Below are positions 8,415 through 19,894 of a stretch of DNA of 64,000 bases, piece after piece. Position numbers and translations under genes: made by a program. The notes beneath the pieces were generated by a model. It made no database searches. It was given only the letters and a program-made list of their open reading frames with translations, and was not told the DNA's origin. Position 1 is the stretch's first letter, and each line of letters opens with the position of its first letter. This DNA is from Streptomyces sp. NBC_00878 (lineage in GTDB: Bacteria > Actinomycetota > Actinomycetes > Streptomycetales > Streptomycetaceae), in NCBI RefSeq assembly GCF_026341515.1, contig NZ_JAPEOK010000001.1, positions 8,184,001 through 8,248,000 of the forward strand, in the 5' to 3' direction.

Positions 8415-8960
8415 CTATGCCGCCGGGTGCCCGGGATCAACGCCGCCCGCGGACAACGGATTTCCGGTGGGTCGGTTCGCGGCGTTGATCCGCTCCACAT
8501 CGCTCGGATTCACCCCTCGCAGCATGCACGTCAGCCGCGCGGTGCACACCCGCTTGCCGTCCTCGTCACTGATCACGATCTCGTACGTGGCCGTCGAGCG
8601 GCCCCGGTGGGCAGGTGTGGCCACTCCGGTCACCAGGCCGGAGCGGGCGCCCCGGTGGTGGGTGCAGTTGAGGTCGACGCCGACGGCGATCTTGGAGCTG
8701 CCGCCGTGCAGCATGGCGCCGATCGAGCCGAGTGTCTCGGCGAGCACGGCGGAGGCGCCGCCGTGCAGGAGCCCGTACGGCTGGGTGTTGCCCTCGACCG
8801 GCATGGTGCCCACCACGCGGTCCACGGAGGCCTCGACGATCTGGACGCTCATGCGCGTGCCGAGGTCTCCGGCGGAGAACATGGCGACCAGGTCCATGCC
8901 GAGCGCCGAGTACTCGTCGATGACTTCCTGCGGGAACTGCACGCGGTGCTGCTCGCCCAT
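8415..8960 (-). CDS. PaaI-family hotdog thioesterase
   Basis: The 181-residue product matches the PaaI/4HBT hotdog family. A central GLLHGGASAVLAETLGS segment (about 62-78) forms the hotdog helix with the family HGG motif. Downstream strands (VGVDLNCTHHRGARSG and later) complete the sheet. These enzymes hydrolyse acyl-CoA thioesters, often aryl- or hydroxyphenylacetyl-CoA; the substrate here is unknown. The C-terminal 25 residues are low complexity. It is transcribed toward the lipoprotein gene, 10 bases away. Confidence 0.85.
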   Translation of the reverse strand: MGEQHRVQFPQEVIDEYSALGMDLVAMFSAGDLGTRMSVQIVEASVDRVVGTMPVEGNTQPYGLLHGGASAVLAETLGSIGAMLHGGSSKIAVGVDLNCTHHRGARSGLVTGVATPAHRGRSTATYEIVISDEDGKRVCTARLTCMLRGVNPSDVERINAANRPTGNPLSAGGVDPGHPAA

Positions 8961-9020
8961 GGGGTCCGGCTCCTTCGTCGTCGATCGTGCTGTCTGGATC
9001 AGGCTCGCCTAAGCGAACGC

Positions 9021-11300
<2,280 letters not shown>

Positions 11301-11488
11301 CGCGGCCTCCTCTTCGAGCACACGTGTGAAGTACGTCTTCGATCCTCCCACGGGGCGCTGACAATGATCGGGCCCCCTCCGAGGCGGTGATCGTGCGCGG
11401 TGTGAAGGGGGTGACGGCCGCGGTGTGAGGGCGGTCGTGGAGGGCGGGGCGGGTCCGACTGTCAGTGGGGCGTGGCAGGATCGGGGGC

Positions 11489-14215
11489 GTGGCAGATTCA
11501 GCATCGAAGAAGACCGAGAAGACCTCCGGCGGCGGACGCCCGCTGCTGATGCTCATGGACGGGCATTCGCTGGCGTACCGAGCGTTCTTCGCGCTGCCCG
11601 CGGAGAACTTCACGACGGCGACGGGCCAGCCGACGAACGCGATCTACGGCTTCGCGTCGATGCTCGCCAACACCCTGCGTGACGAGGCGCCCACGCACTT
11701 CGCGGTGGCGTTCGACGTCTCGCGCAAGACATGGCGCTCCGAGGAGTTCACCGAGTACAAGGCGAACAGGTCGAAGACGCCGGACGAGTTCAAGGGCCAG
11801 GTCGAGCTGATCGGCGAGCTCCTGGACGCGATGCACGCCGAGCGGTTCGCCGTGGACGGCTTCGAGGCGGACGACATCATCGCCACGCTCGCCACCCAGG
11901 CCGAGGCCGCGGGCTTCGAGGTGCTGATCGTCACCGGCGACCGCGACTCCTTCCAGCTGGTCTCCGAGCACACCACCGTGCTCTATCCGACGAAGGGCGT
12001 CTCCGAGCTGACGCGGTTCACTCCGGAGAAGGTCTTCGAGAAGTACGGCCTGACGCCCGCGCAGTACCCCGACTTCGCGGCCCTGCGCGGCGACCCGTCC
12101 GACAACCTCCCGGGCATCCCCGGAGTCGGCGAGAAGACCGCCGCGAAGTGGATCAACCAGTTCGGGTCGTTCGCGGAGCTGGTCCAGCGCGCCGAGGAGG
12201 TCAAGGGCAAGGCCGGACAGAACTTCCGCGACCACCTGGACGCGGTCAAGCTCAACCGCCGCCTCACGGAGATGGTGCGTGACGTCGAGCTGCCCAAGAC
12301 GGCCGCCGACCTGGAGCGCGCTCCGTACGACCGCACGGCCGTCGCGATGGTCCTGGACACCCTGGAGATCCGTAACCCCTCGCTGCGCGAGCGGCTGCTC
12401 GCCGTCGACCCCGGGGCGGAGGAGGCGGACGCCGGTCCGCCGGCCGCCGCGGGTGTGGCGGTGGACGGCACGGTGCTCGGCGCGGGCGAGCTGAAGCCGT
12501 GGCTTGCCGAGCACGGCACCGCGGTCCTGGGCGTCGCCACGGTCGACACCTGGGCGCTCGGCACGGGCTCGGTCGCCGAGGTCGCCCTCGCCGCGGCCGA
12601 CGACGCGGCCGGCTGGTTCGACCCGTCGCAGCTGGACGAGGCCGACGAGAACGCGTTCGCGGCATGGCTCGCCGACCCCGACAGGCCCAAGGTGCTGCAC
12701 AACGCGAAGAGCGTGATGCGGGTCTTCGCCGAGCACGGCTGGAGCGTCGAGGGCGTCTCCATGGACACCGCGCTCGCCGCCTACCTCGTCAAGCCGGGCC
12801 GCCGCTCCTTCGACCTGGACGCGCTGTCCCTGGAGTACCTCGGCCGTGAGCTGGCGCCCGCCGCCACGGCCGACGGGCAGCTCGCCTTCGGCGCCGACGA
12901 GGGGGCCGAGGCCGACGCGCTGATGGTGCAGGCCCGCGCGATCCTCGACCTGGGCGACGCCTTCACGGAGCGCCTCAAGGAGGTCGGCGCGGCGGACCTG
13001 CTGCGTGACGTGGAGCTGCCCACCTCCGTGCTCCTGGCCCGCCTGGAGCGGCACGGCATCGCCGCCGACAAGGCCCATCTGGAAGCCATGGAGCAGATGT
13101 TCGCGGGCGCCGTCCAGCAGGCGGTGAAGGAGGCGCACGCGGCGGCGGGGCACGAGTTCAACCTCGGCTCGCCCAAGCAGCTCCAGGAAGTCCTCTTCGG
13201 TGAACTGGGCCTGCCCAAGACGAAGAAGACGAAGACCGGCTACACGACCGATGCCGACGCGCTGGCCTGGCTCGCCGGCCAGACCGACAACGAACTGCCG
13301 GTCATCATGCTCCGCCACCGCGAGCAGGCGAAGCTCCGCGTCACCGTCGAGGGCCTGATCAAGACGATCGCCGCGGACGGCCGCATCCACACCACGTTCC
13401 ACCAGACGGTGGCCGCGACGGGCCGTCTCTCGTCGCAGGACCCGAACCTGCAGAACATCCCGGTCCGCACGGAGGAGGGCCGCGCGATCCGCCGCGGCTT
13501 CGTCGTCGGCGAGGGCTTCGAGTCCCTCATGACCGCCGACTACAGCCAGATCGAACTGCGCGTGATGGCCCACCTCTCCGAGGACGAGGGCCTCCTGGAG
13601 GCGTTCACCTCCGGCGAGGACCTGCACACCACCGTCGCCTCCCAGGTGTTCTCCGTCGAGGGCTCCGCGGTCGACGCGGAGATGCGCCGCAAGATCAAGG
13701 CCATGTCGTACGGACTGGCGTACGGCCTGTCCGCCTTCGGCCTCTCCCAGCAGCTGAACATCGACGCCGGCGAGGCCCGCGCGCTGATGGACACGTACTT
13801 CGAGCGCTTCGGAGGCGTACGGGACTATCTGCGCCGAGCGGTCGACGAGGCGCGGGCGACGGGCTACACGGCGACACTCTTCGGGCGCCGCCGCTACCTC
13901 CCCGACCTCAACAGCGACAACCGCCAGCGCCGCGAGGCGGCCGAGCGCATGGCTCTGAACGCGCCGATCCAGGGCACCGCGGCGGACATCGTCAAGATCG
14001 CCATGTTGAACGTGGACCGTGCTCTGCGGAAGGCCGACCTCAAGTCCCGCATGCTCCTCCAGGTCCACGACGAAATCGTCCTGGAAATCGCCCCGGGCGA
14101 GCGAGCGAAGACCGAGGAACTGGTCCGCCACGAGATGGCCAACGCCGTGCATCTCCGGGCCCCACTGGACGTGTCGGTCGGCTCGGGCCCCGACTGGGAG
14201 TCGGCGGCGCACTAG
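11489..14215 (+). CDS. polA: DNA polymerase I
   Basis: The 908-residue family A polymerase has three parts. Residues 20-310 are the 5'-3' exonuclease/flap nuclease (MLMDGHSLAYRAFFALP, FEADDIIATLA, VTGDRDSFQLV, LPGIPGVGEKTA). Residues 320-520 correspond to the 3'-5' exonuclease fold, but the FDTET-type acidic motif is replaced (VATVDTWALGTG), so proofreading is probably absent, as in other actinobacterial Pol I. The C-terminal polymerase shows DYSQIELRVMAHLS, RRKIKAMSYGLAYG and LLQVHDEIVLE. I prefer the GTG at 11489 (VADSASKKTEK) over 11465 by recalled family N-termini. It serves replication (primer removal) and repair. Confidence 0.95.
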   Translation: MADSASKKTEKTSGGGRPLLMLMDGHSLAYRAFFALPAENFTTATGQPTNAIYGFASMLANTLRDEAPTHFAVAFDVSRKTWRSEEFTEYKANRSKTPDEFKGQVELIGELLDAMHAERFAVDGFEADDIIATLATQAEAAGFEVLIVTGDRDSFQLVSEHTTVLYPTKGVSELTRFTPEKVFEKYGLTPAQYPDFAALRGDPSDNLPGIPGVGEKTAAKWINQFGSFAELVQRAEEVKGKAGQNFRDHLDAVKLNRRLTEMVRDVELPKTAADLERAPYDRTAVAMVLDTLEIRNPSLRERLLAVDPGAEEADAGPPAAAGVAVDGTVLGAGELKPWLAEHGTAVLGVATVDTWALGTGSVAEVALAAADDAAGWFDPSQLDEADENAFAAWLADPDRPKVLHNAKSVMRVFAEHGWSVEGVSMDTALAAYLVKPGRRSFDLDALSLEYLGRELAPAATADGQLAFGADEGAEADALMVQARAILDLGDAFTERLKEVGAADLLRDVELPTSVLLARLERHGIAADKAHLEAMEQMFAGAVQQAVKEAHAAAGHEFNLGSPKQLQEVLFGELGLPKTKKTKTGYTTDADALAWLAGQTDNELPVIMLRHREQAKLRVTVEGLIKTIAADGRIHTTFHQTVAATGRLSSQDPNLQNIPVRTEEGRAIRRGFVVGEGFESLMTADYSQIELRVMAHLSEDEGLLEAFTSGEDLHTTVASQVFSVEGSAVDAEMRRKIKAMSYGLAYGLSAFGLSQQLNIDAGEARALMDTYFERFGGVRDYLRRAVDEARATGYTATLFGRRRYLPDLNSDNRQRREAAERMALNAPIQGTAADIVKIAMLNVDRALRKADLKSRMLLQVHDEIVLEIAPGERAKTEELVRHEMANAVHLRAPLDVSVGSGPDWESAAH

Positions 14216-14239
14216 CGTTCCACTGGGGCGCGGTATTCG

Positions 14240-14400
14240 GCTGCGGGTCCGGTGGGGGCTGGTCGCGCAGTTCCCCGCGCTCCCAGAAAGCAGGGGCTGC
14301 GCCCCTGCAGACGAAAGACAGGGGCGCAGCCCCGTCTTTCAGGGGCGCGGGGCTGTGCCGATTTGCGGCTCCGCCGCGGGGCGCGACCAGCCACATCCGG
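14240..14400. repeat. Dispersed Streptomyces-type intergenic repeat, two head-to-head units
   Basis: This stretch between polA and the serine hydrolase gene holds inverted repeats of the CGCGGGGAACTGCGCGACCA and AGGGGCGCGGGGCTGTG types. Bases 14257-14280 are the exact reverse complement of 20892-20915 inside hrpB. The right half resembles 28350-28440 and 32675-32700. Foldback of CAGGGGCTGCGCCCCTG and similar segments would make stable hairpins, possibly serving as the polA terminator. Confidence 0.75.
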
Positions 14401-14519
14401 CCCGCACCCAACACACAACCCCCGACACCCACCGCCCTCCTCCCAACCCCCGGAGGCCCCGTCACCCACGTGGCCCCCGACCACAAGCCCCCGGCAGAGC
14501 ACCCCGCAAGGATGCGGGC

Positions 14520-15659
14520 ATGGGTCCTCACATACGACACGTGCGACATGTACGGCACGCACAGCACATACGGCACATACGCCGCGTGCGGTACGCACGC
14601 CACTGCCGCACCGCCCTCGTCGCAGCCCTCGCCTCCGTGCTCCTCGTGCCGGTCCCCGCCGTCTCGGCCGCCGCGGCCAGCCCCAGAATCCCGGCCGGCG
14701 CCACCACCAGACGCGTCCCGGCCGACGCCGTCGAGTGGACCGACTGGACCGACCGGCACCCACGGTCGGGTGACAGGGACCGCCACGCCCCCTCGGCAGC
14801 CGCCGGCTCCGTCACCTGCCACGCCCCCCACGCTCCCGCCCTGGCGTCCCGGCTGTCCCGCGACATCAAGGCGGCCCTGTCGAAAAGGCGCGGCACGGTC
14901 TCCCTGGCGGTGTACGACGACCGCGGGGTCACCTGTACACGCGCCGGCACGCTGCGGTACGACTCGGCGAGCGTCGTCAAGGTGCTGATCATGGAGGGAC
15001 TGCTCCGCCGCGCCGAGGAACTGGGCCGCCGGCTCACCCCGTGGGAAGCGGCGAACGTACGCCCCATGATCGTCAGATCCGACAACGGCTCGGCCGTGCG
15101 CCTGTGGGCCGCCCTGGGCCGCGGCTACCTGAACACCTTCCTCACTCGCGCCCGCACCCGAGCCACCGTCCTGGGCCCGGGCGGCTACTGGGGCCTCACC
15201 CGCACCACGGCGACCGACCAGATGCGCCTGCTGGGCGTACTGACGAACGCCGGTTCGTTCCTCCGCACTCGCGCGTCCGGCCTGAAGCTGCTCGCCGAGG
15301 TACGTGCGGATCAGCGGTGGGGCGTCCCCGCGGGCATGCCGAGGGGCCTGAAGGCCCATGTCAAGAACGGCTGGCTGCCCAGAGCCACCCACGGCTGGCG
15401 TGTCCACAGCATCGGCGCCTTCACCGGCGAGCGCCGCACGTACCGCATCGTCGTCCTGTCCCACGACAATCCCACGATGGCGTACGGCGTGCGCACCATC
15501 GAGCGCATCGCCCAGGCCGTCCACCGCGGCCTCAATCCGGGCCGCGGCATAGGCCGGGACCTCACCCCGGAGACCGAGATCAGCGAGGAGCCGGACGGCT
15601 CGGCTCCGTACGAACCGCTGCCGGGCTGGGACGGGCCGGAGCCGGACGCCACAGCCTGA
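14520..15659 (+). CDS. Exported serine hydrolase, class A beta-lactamase / DD-peptidase fold
   Basis: The 379-residue product has a hydrophobic export segment at about 31-53 (TALVAALASVLLVPVPAVSA). The catalytic domain shows S151-V-V-K154 (SxxK), S187-D188-N189 (SDN) and K282-N283-G284 in place of KTG, the three motifs of penicillin-interacting serine enzymes. No Glu166-type omega-loop residue is obvious, so peptidase or esterase activity is as likely as beta-lactamase. The first 30 residues are an unusual His/Arg-rich repeat (HVRHVRHAQHIRHIRR) preceding the signal. ATG 14520 has AAGGATG upstream; the frame stays open into polA but that part is not coding. Its last 80 bases overlap the convergent DUF4184 gene. 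Confidence 0.8.
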   Translation: MGPHIRHVRHVRHAQHIRHIRRVRYARHCRTALVAALASVLLVPVPAVSAAAASPRIPAGATTRRVPADAVEWTDWTDRHPRSGDRDRHAPSAAAGSVTCHAPHAPALASRLSRDIKAALSKRRGTVSLAVYDDRGVTCTRAGTLRYDSASVVKVLIMEGLLRRAEELGRRLTPWEAANVRPMIVRSDNGSAVRLWAALGRGYLNTFLTRARTRATVLGPGGYWGLTRTTATDQMRLLGVLTNAGSFLRTRASGLKLLAEVRADQRWGVPAGMPRGLKAHVKNGWLPRATHGWRVHSIGAFTGERRTYRIVVLSHDNPTMAYGVRTIERIAQAVHRGLNPGRGIGRDLTPETEISEEPDGSAPYEPLPGWDGPEPDATA

Positions 15660-16434
15660 CCGCAACGCCGTACGCCGCCAGACCGACGGCGAGCCCCGCC
15701 CCCGCTCCGAAGCACACGGTGGGAATCAGCTCCCAGGGCTTCGCGCTCGACCCCCAGTACTCCCACCACCGCATCGCCCGCCGCACCGCCGCGACCGTCG
15801 CGCAGCCACCGATCACGGCCGCCGCGAGCCACCGGTCCCGTACGGACAGCACCGGCACCCCCACGGGCTCCGTGTCGTGCTGCCGCCGCAGGGCGACCAC
15901 CACGAAGGCCGCGATGACCACCGCGGCGACCGCCGAACCGCCGTACTGCAGATACCAGTAGAGCGGCGAGCCCGCGATGTCCCGTCCGAGGACGGGGAAG
16001 AGCCGCATGCCCCACCGGTCGAGATGCGTGAACGCGTCCCACACGACATGCGTCAACGCGCCGAGCACCGCGGACACGTACCACCACACGGCGAGCGAAG
16101 TCCGGAGGCGGGCGCGCGGCGCACCGCAGCGCAGGAGGGCCCCGATCCGCCCCCGCCGGCCCCGCGGCAGCAGGGCCACCAGCGGCTCGCGCAGCACCAG
16201 CCAGGCGCCCACGAGTGCCCAGGCGACCAGGACATCGACCGTGAACACCCCGGTGAACGAGTGCGTGAAGTCGCCGAACTCCATTGCCTCCGGCAGCACA
16301 CTCGCCGCGTAATAGGTCATGTCGGGCGCGAACGAACCGGCCACGAGCAGGGCCGGAACCAGTCGGCCGCGTCCGGTCCCGTCGGTGCGCACGGCAGGCA
16401 GGACGGCCGCGGCATGGCTGAGAGTGAACGGCAA
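15580..16434 (-). CDS. DUF4184-family multi-pass membrane protein
   Basis: The 284-residue product starts LPFTLSHAAAVLP, the DUF4184 hallmark, with His in SHA and later histidines in THSF and THVVWDAFTH placed among about seven transmembrane helices. These resemble membrane metal-binding enzymes (YdjM/YfhO-like hydrolases), but activity is unproven. The best start is a TTG at 16434, with AGGAG five bases upstream; no ATG or GTG is nearby. The frame is open to 17799, but that is antisense to the transglycosylase gene. The 3' end overlaps the serine hydrolase gene by 80 bases, tail to tail. Confidence 0.8.
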   Translation of the reverse strand: MPFTLSHAAAVLPAVRTDGTGRGRLVPALLVAGSFAPDMTYYAASVLPEAMEFGDFTHSFTGVFTVDVLVAWALVGAWLVLREPLVALLPRGRRGRIGALLRCGAPRARLRTSLAVWWYVSAVLGALTHVVWDAFTHLDRWGMRLFPVLGRDIAGSPLYWYLQYGGSAVAAVVIAAFVVVALRRQHDTEPVGVPVLSVRDRWLAAAVIGGCATVAAVRRAMRWWEYWGSSAKPWELIPTVCFGAGAGLAVGLAAYGVAVRLWRPAPARPSPAAVRTEPSRPAPR

Positions 16435-16487
16435 CTGGGCTCCTCGCGAACGACGTTGACCGCGCGCGACGGCCCGGTGATCCTTGG

Positions 16488-16554
16488 ACGGTCCTGGGAA
16501 CTGTCGTGCAACGGTCCTGGGAACTGTCGTGGACACCGACTTGGGACCGGTCCC
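16488..16554. promoter_or_regulatory. Tandem 21-bp direct repeat and 12-bp palindrome in divergent promoter region
   Basis: The 360-base gap between the DUF4184 start and the transglycosylase start holds two exact 21-base copies (16488-16508 and 16511-16531, core GGTCCTGGGAACTGTCG) with a 23-base period. The palindrome GGGACCGGTCCC follows at 16543-16554. A two-turn spacing suggests paired regulator sites on one face of the helix; that reading is inferred. Confidence 0.5.
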
Positions 16555-16794
16555 GGCGATCCCCTGATCAACAACGCTCAGTATGCGGTGAGCGGTTCCC
16601 GTCGATTCCGCATGAGCCCAAGGCGCCGGGGCAGGAGAAACGGGATATGGCCAACCGGTGAAAAACGGGCACGAACGGGTGTCTGCGCGACGGAAGTTGT
16701 CGTAGTGTCGCCTGGGTCGCCGTGCGGGGGAGTGCGGCCGGACAACACAAGAACGCGCGAAGCGCGGGGGATCGTCCACGGGAGGGGTTACGCA

Positions 16795-18501
16795 ATGGCG
16801 GCGCAATTCGGCAGGCGGGTTGTCAAGGGGGCTGCGACCACCGCTGTGGCCGCGGTCGCGGTCGCCGCCCTGTCCGCGTCCCAGGCCCCGGGCGTGACCG
16901 ACACCTCGAAGGGCAGACAGAGCGCCGGTTCCACGCCCTCGCCCGACGCGGACGCCGACAAGAGCGCCACCGGCAACTCGCCGTACTACACGGACCTCCC
17001 GCCGCTCAACAGCCCGACCCCGTCGCCCAGTACGGGCACCGGAACGCCGACCGGCACGGGCGAAGCCGAGGCGGGCATACCCGCGACCGTCCTCGACGCC
17101 TACAAGAAGGCCGAGGCGTCGCTGGGCGACTCCAAGCCCGGCTGCAACCTGCCCTGGGAACTCCTCGCCGCCATCGGCAAGGTCGAGTCCGGCCAGGCCC
17201 GCGGCGGCCGCGTGAACGCCAACGGCACCACGATCACCCCGATCCTCGGCCCGGTCCTCAACGGCAACGGCTTCGCGAACATCACCGACACCGACGGCGG
17301 CGCGTACGACGGGGACACCGCCCACGACCGGGCCGTCGGCCCCATGCAGTTCATCCCCTCCACCTGGGCGTGGTCGGGCCGCGACGGCAACGGCGACGGC
17401 AAGAAGGACCCCAACAACATCTACGACGCGGCCCTCGCGGCCGGCCACTACCTGTGCCGGTACAACTGGGACCTCTCCGACCAGGCCGACCTCAGGCGCG
17501 CGATCCTCAGCTACAACAACTCGACGGACTACCTGAACACGGTCCTGTCGTGGCTGGAGTACTACCGCAAGGGCACCCACGAGGTTCCGGACGGCACGGG
17601 CACGCTGCCCTCCGGCCGCAGCGACGACAACGCCGGGTCGAGCCCCTCCCCGACGCCGACCCCGCCGAGCACGAGGCCGGGCTCCCCGACACCGGGCGGC
17701 GGCTCCACGAGCCCGACCCCGAAGCCGCCCACCACGACCCCGCCGCCGAGCACGCCGCCGACGTCCCCGAGCCCCACGCCCACCGACACGGTGGACCACC
17801 TGGAGGACGCGGGCACCGCCAAGCTCACCGCGACCGCGGGCGACGCCTTCGCCGAGAAGATAGCCACCCGCACCGAGACCCGGGCCGGCACGGCCGTCGC
17901 GAAGGTCCGGGTCCGGTTCACGATCGTCGGCGACACCGACGCCGCCTTCACCGGCGGCGAGAGCGTCGCGACGGTCGTCACCAACAGCGCGGGCGTGGCC
18001 ACCGCGCCCGCGCTCCAGGCCGGCGAGAAGACGGGTGACTTCACGGTCCGCGCCACCGTCGTGGGCCGCGCGGTCTCCGGCCTCGACTACGCGGCGACGG
18101 TCACCGCCCGCCAGGCCGACGCCCTCGCCCGGACCAGTGACACCGCGCTGACCTGCGTCGCGGGCAGCGAGTTCGCGGACCAGGTCGAGATCAAGGCCAC
18201 CTACAAGGGCGCCGCCGCGGACGGCGTCGCGGCCACTGCCACGCTCATCAAGGCGGCGGACGACGCGACCGCGAACGACAAGGGCCCCTACTTCAAGGAC
18301 GCGGACGGCAAGACCGTACGGACCCTCGCGGGCCTCAAGACGGACGCGAACGGTCTCTTGAAGCTGCCGAAGCTGTACGCGGACGACACGGCCGGCACGT
18401 TCCTGCTCCGCATCAACACCACCGGCGGCGCCACGCTGACGGTCGAGCTGACGGTGACGGCGGCGGCAGCAACGGCCTCGCCGAGCCCCTCCGCCTCGTA
18501 G
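16795..18501 (+). CDS. Secreted lytic transglycosylase with C-terminal Ig-like repeats
   Basis: The 568-residue product has a hydrophobic export segment at about 12-32 and a Ser/Pro/Thr linker to residue 90. An SLT/MltB-like lysozyme-fold domain (about 95-270) follows, with candidate catalytic E131 in AAIGKVESGQARGG and the family motifs AVGPMQFIPSTW, DPNNIYDAALAAGHYLC and ILSYNNS. A second Pro/Thr-rich linker (about 290-345) leads to two Ig/invasin-like repeats (about 350-450 and 455-560). It probably cleaves peptidoglycan glycan strands while the Ig-like region binds the wall. ATG 16795 has GGAGGGG upstream. A 20-bp-stem terminator follows. Confidence 0.88.
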   Translation: MAAQFGRRVVKGAATTAVAAVAVAALSASQAPGVTDTSKGRQSAGSTPSPDADADKSATGNSPYYTDLPPLNSPTPSPSTGTGTPTGTGEAEAGIPATVLDAYKKAEASLGDSKPGCNLPWELLAAIGKVESGQARGGRVNANGTTITPILGPVLNGNGFANITDTDGGAYDGDTAHDRAVGPMQFIPSTWAWSGRDGNGDGKKDPNNIYDAALAAGHYLCRYNWDLSDQADLRRAILSYNNSTDYLNTVLSWLEYYRKGTHEVPDGTGTLPSGRSDDNAGSSPSPTPTPPSTRPGSPTPGGGSTSPTPKPPTTTPPPSTPPTSPSPTPTDTVDHLEDAGTAKLTATAGDAFAEKIATRTETRAGTAVAKVRVRFTIVGDTDAAFTGGESVATVVTNSAGVATAPALQAGEKTGDFTVRATVVGRAVSGLDYAATVTARQADALARTSDTALTCVAGSEFADQVEIKATYKGAAADGVAATATLIKAADDATANDKGPYFKDADGKTVRTLAGLKTDANGLLKLPKLYADDTAGTFLLRINTTGGATLTVELTVTAAAATASPSPSAS

Positions 18502-18514
18502 CCCCGTAGGCCTT

Positions 18515-18566
18515 CAGAACGACGGTGCCCTTCCAGCCGACCGGGCGGAAGGGCACCGTCGTTCTG
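18515..18566. terminator. Strong hairpin terminator after the transglycosylase gene
   Basis: A perfect 20-bp stem (arms 18515-18534 and 18547-18566, starting CAGAACGACGGTGCCC) encloses a 12-base loop. It lies 14 bases after the stop and has no T run. Confidence 0.9.
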
Positions 18567-18654
18567 TGTGTGCAACGTGTTCTCATCTCGCCCGCCCGTT
18601 GCTACGGTGCCCGACCTGACGATGTATCAGCTTCGCCGAGTCGGGAGGCCCCGC

Positions 18655-18789
18655 ATGCGTGCCCTCATCGCCGCCGCGACCGGTCTCGCCGTCGCGCTCG
18701 CGCTCGTCCTCACGATCACGGCCATGGGCTCACCGGCGGGCAGGACGTCCCCCAAGCCGCTGCTCACCACCATCCCCAGCCACCCGTGA
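18655..18789 (+). CDS. SPW_0924-type small membrane protein
   Basis: This 44-residue peptide starts MRALIAAATGLAVALALVL and ends SPKPLLTTIPSHP. It is a single hydrophobic helix with a conserved Pro-rich tail. I recall it as a short Streptomyces family annotated SPW_0924, function unknown. ATG 18655 has GGGAGG at 5-6 bases. The frame is open upstream to 18568, but that extension lacks a ribosome binding site. It lies 61 bases before the DUF3068 gene on the same strand, so the two may be cotranscribed. Confidence 0.7.
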   Translation: MRALIAAATGLAVALALVLTITAMGSPAGRTSPKPLLTTIPSHP

Positions 18790-18850
18790 CGCGCGCCTGT
18801 AGTGCACGCCCCACGACGTAGACCCCCAACGCACAGGGAGGGCCGCCGAG

Positions 18851-19843
18851 ATGCGCCGCAAGGCCAGCCTGATCCTGCTCGCCCTCGCCGTGTTCTTCGC
18901 GGCGCTGTCCCCCCTGCTGCGCTGGTACGCCTTCCCGCGCCTGGCCAAGATCCCGGCCAATCAGTACCAGGACATGGTCCTGGAGGCGAAGGACGCGACC
19001 CTCCTCGACTACGGCACGATGAAGGCCAGGAAGGTGGACAAAGTCACCATCGTCCAGACTCTCAAGGGCAACGTCGAGGCCTCCGAGAAGATCGAGAAGA
19101 CCGCGGGCCGCGACGTCGTCGTCTGGGACAGCCTCTCCTACGTCCAGGGCCCCGACGGCAAGATGGTCTCCAAGATCCCCGAGCGCTACATCTTCGACGC
19201 GCACACCCAGGAACCCGTCCACGCCACCGGCGAGATGGTCGACGGCGACCCGGTCGAACGCGAGGGCATCGAGTTCAAGTGGCCCTTCCTGACCGAGAAG
19301 CGCGCCTACGAGTACTTCGACGCACAGGCCCGTATCACCGCGCCCATCCACTACAAGGGCGAGCAGGACTTCCGGGGCGTAAACGTTTACTACTTCGAGC
19401 AGACCATCCCCTGGACCAAAGTGCCCTTCCCGAAGACCATGCCCGTCGAAGGCATCACTCCGGAGTCGGTCGCCAAGACGGGCACGACCCGCTGGTACAC
19501 CACGGTCCGCAAGTTCTGGGTCGAACCCACCACCGGAGCGCCCGTCTACGGAGAAGAGATCCACAGGGAGGAACTGCGCGGCGGCACGCTCCTCGGGGAC
19601 CGCGACAAGGTGACCGCCTTCTCCGGGCACGTGAAAATGCGCGAGGACTACATCCGCTCGACGGTCGACCTGGTCAAGTCCCAGCGGCTGCTCGTCCTGC
19701 TGATGACCTCGTACCTGCCGTGGGGCTTCCTGGCCCTGGGCATCGGACTGCTGTCGCTCTCCCTCTACCTGGAGGCCCGCAGCCGCCGCCCCGGCGACCC
19801 CTCACCGACGGAGACCCGCGAACCGGAACCGGTCGGCGCCTGA
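18851..19843 (+). CDS. DUF3068-family membrane-anchored protein
   Basis: The 330-residue product has an N-terminal signal anchor (residues 6-26), a large extracytoplasmic domain and a C-terminal helix at about 280-305 (LVLLMTSYLPWGFLALGIGL). The pattern and sequence (PANQYQDMVLEAKDATLLD, EREGIEFKWPFLTEKRAYEYFD) fit DUF3068, an actinobacterial family that includes PorA-like proteins of unproven function. The start ATG has AGGGAGGGCCGCCGAG upstream. It is convergent with hrpB, 51 bases apart. Confidence 0.85.
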   Translation: MRRKASLILLALAVFFAALSPLLRWYAFPRLAKIPANQYQDMVLEAKDATLLDYGTMKARKVDKVTIVQTLKGNVEASEKIEKTAGRDVVVWDSLSYVQGPDGKMVSKIPERYIFDAHTQEPVHATGEMVDGDPVEREGIEFKWPFLTEKRAYEYFDAQARITAPIHYKGEQDFRGVNVYYFEQTIPWTKVPFPKTMPVEGITPESVAKTGTTRWYTTVRKFWVEPTTGAPVYGEEIHREELRGGTLLGDRDKVTAFSGHVKMREDYIRSTVDLVKSQRLLVLLMTSYLPWGFLALGIGLLSLSLYLEARSRRPGDPSPTETREPEPVGA

Positions 19844-19894
19844 AGCAACGCCTCCAGGCGCCCCAGTCGCTCAGCTCGTCGCTAGGCCTGTCGC

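Noticed and set aside
11498..14212. A 904-codon minus-strand open frame
   Set aside because: It is fully antisense to polA, whose motifs are unambiguous. Long antisense frames are expected where third positions are mostly G or C.
15877..16794. N-terminal extension of the transglycosylase frame
   Set aside because: It is antisense to the DUF4184 gene and lacks a signal peptide, whereas ATG 16795 has a good ribosome binding site and an export segment.
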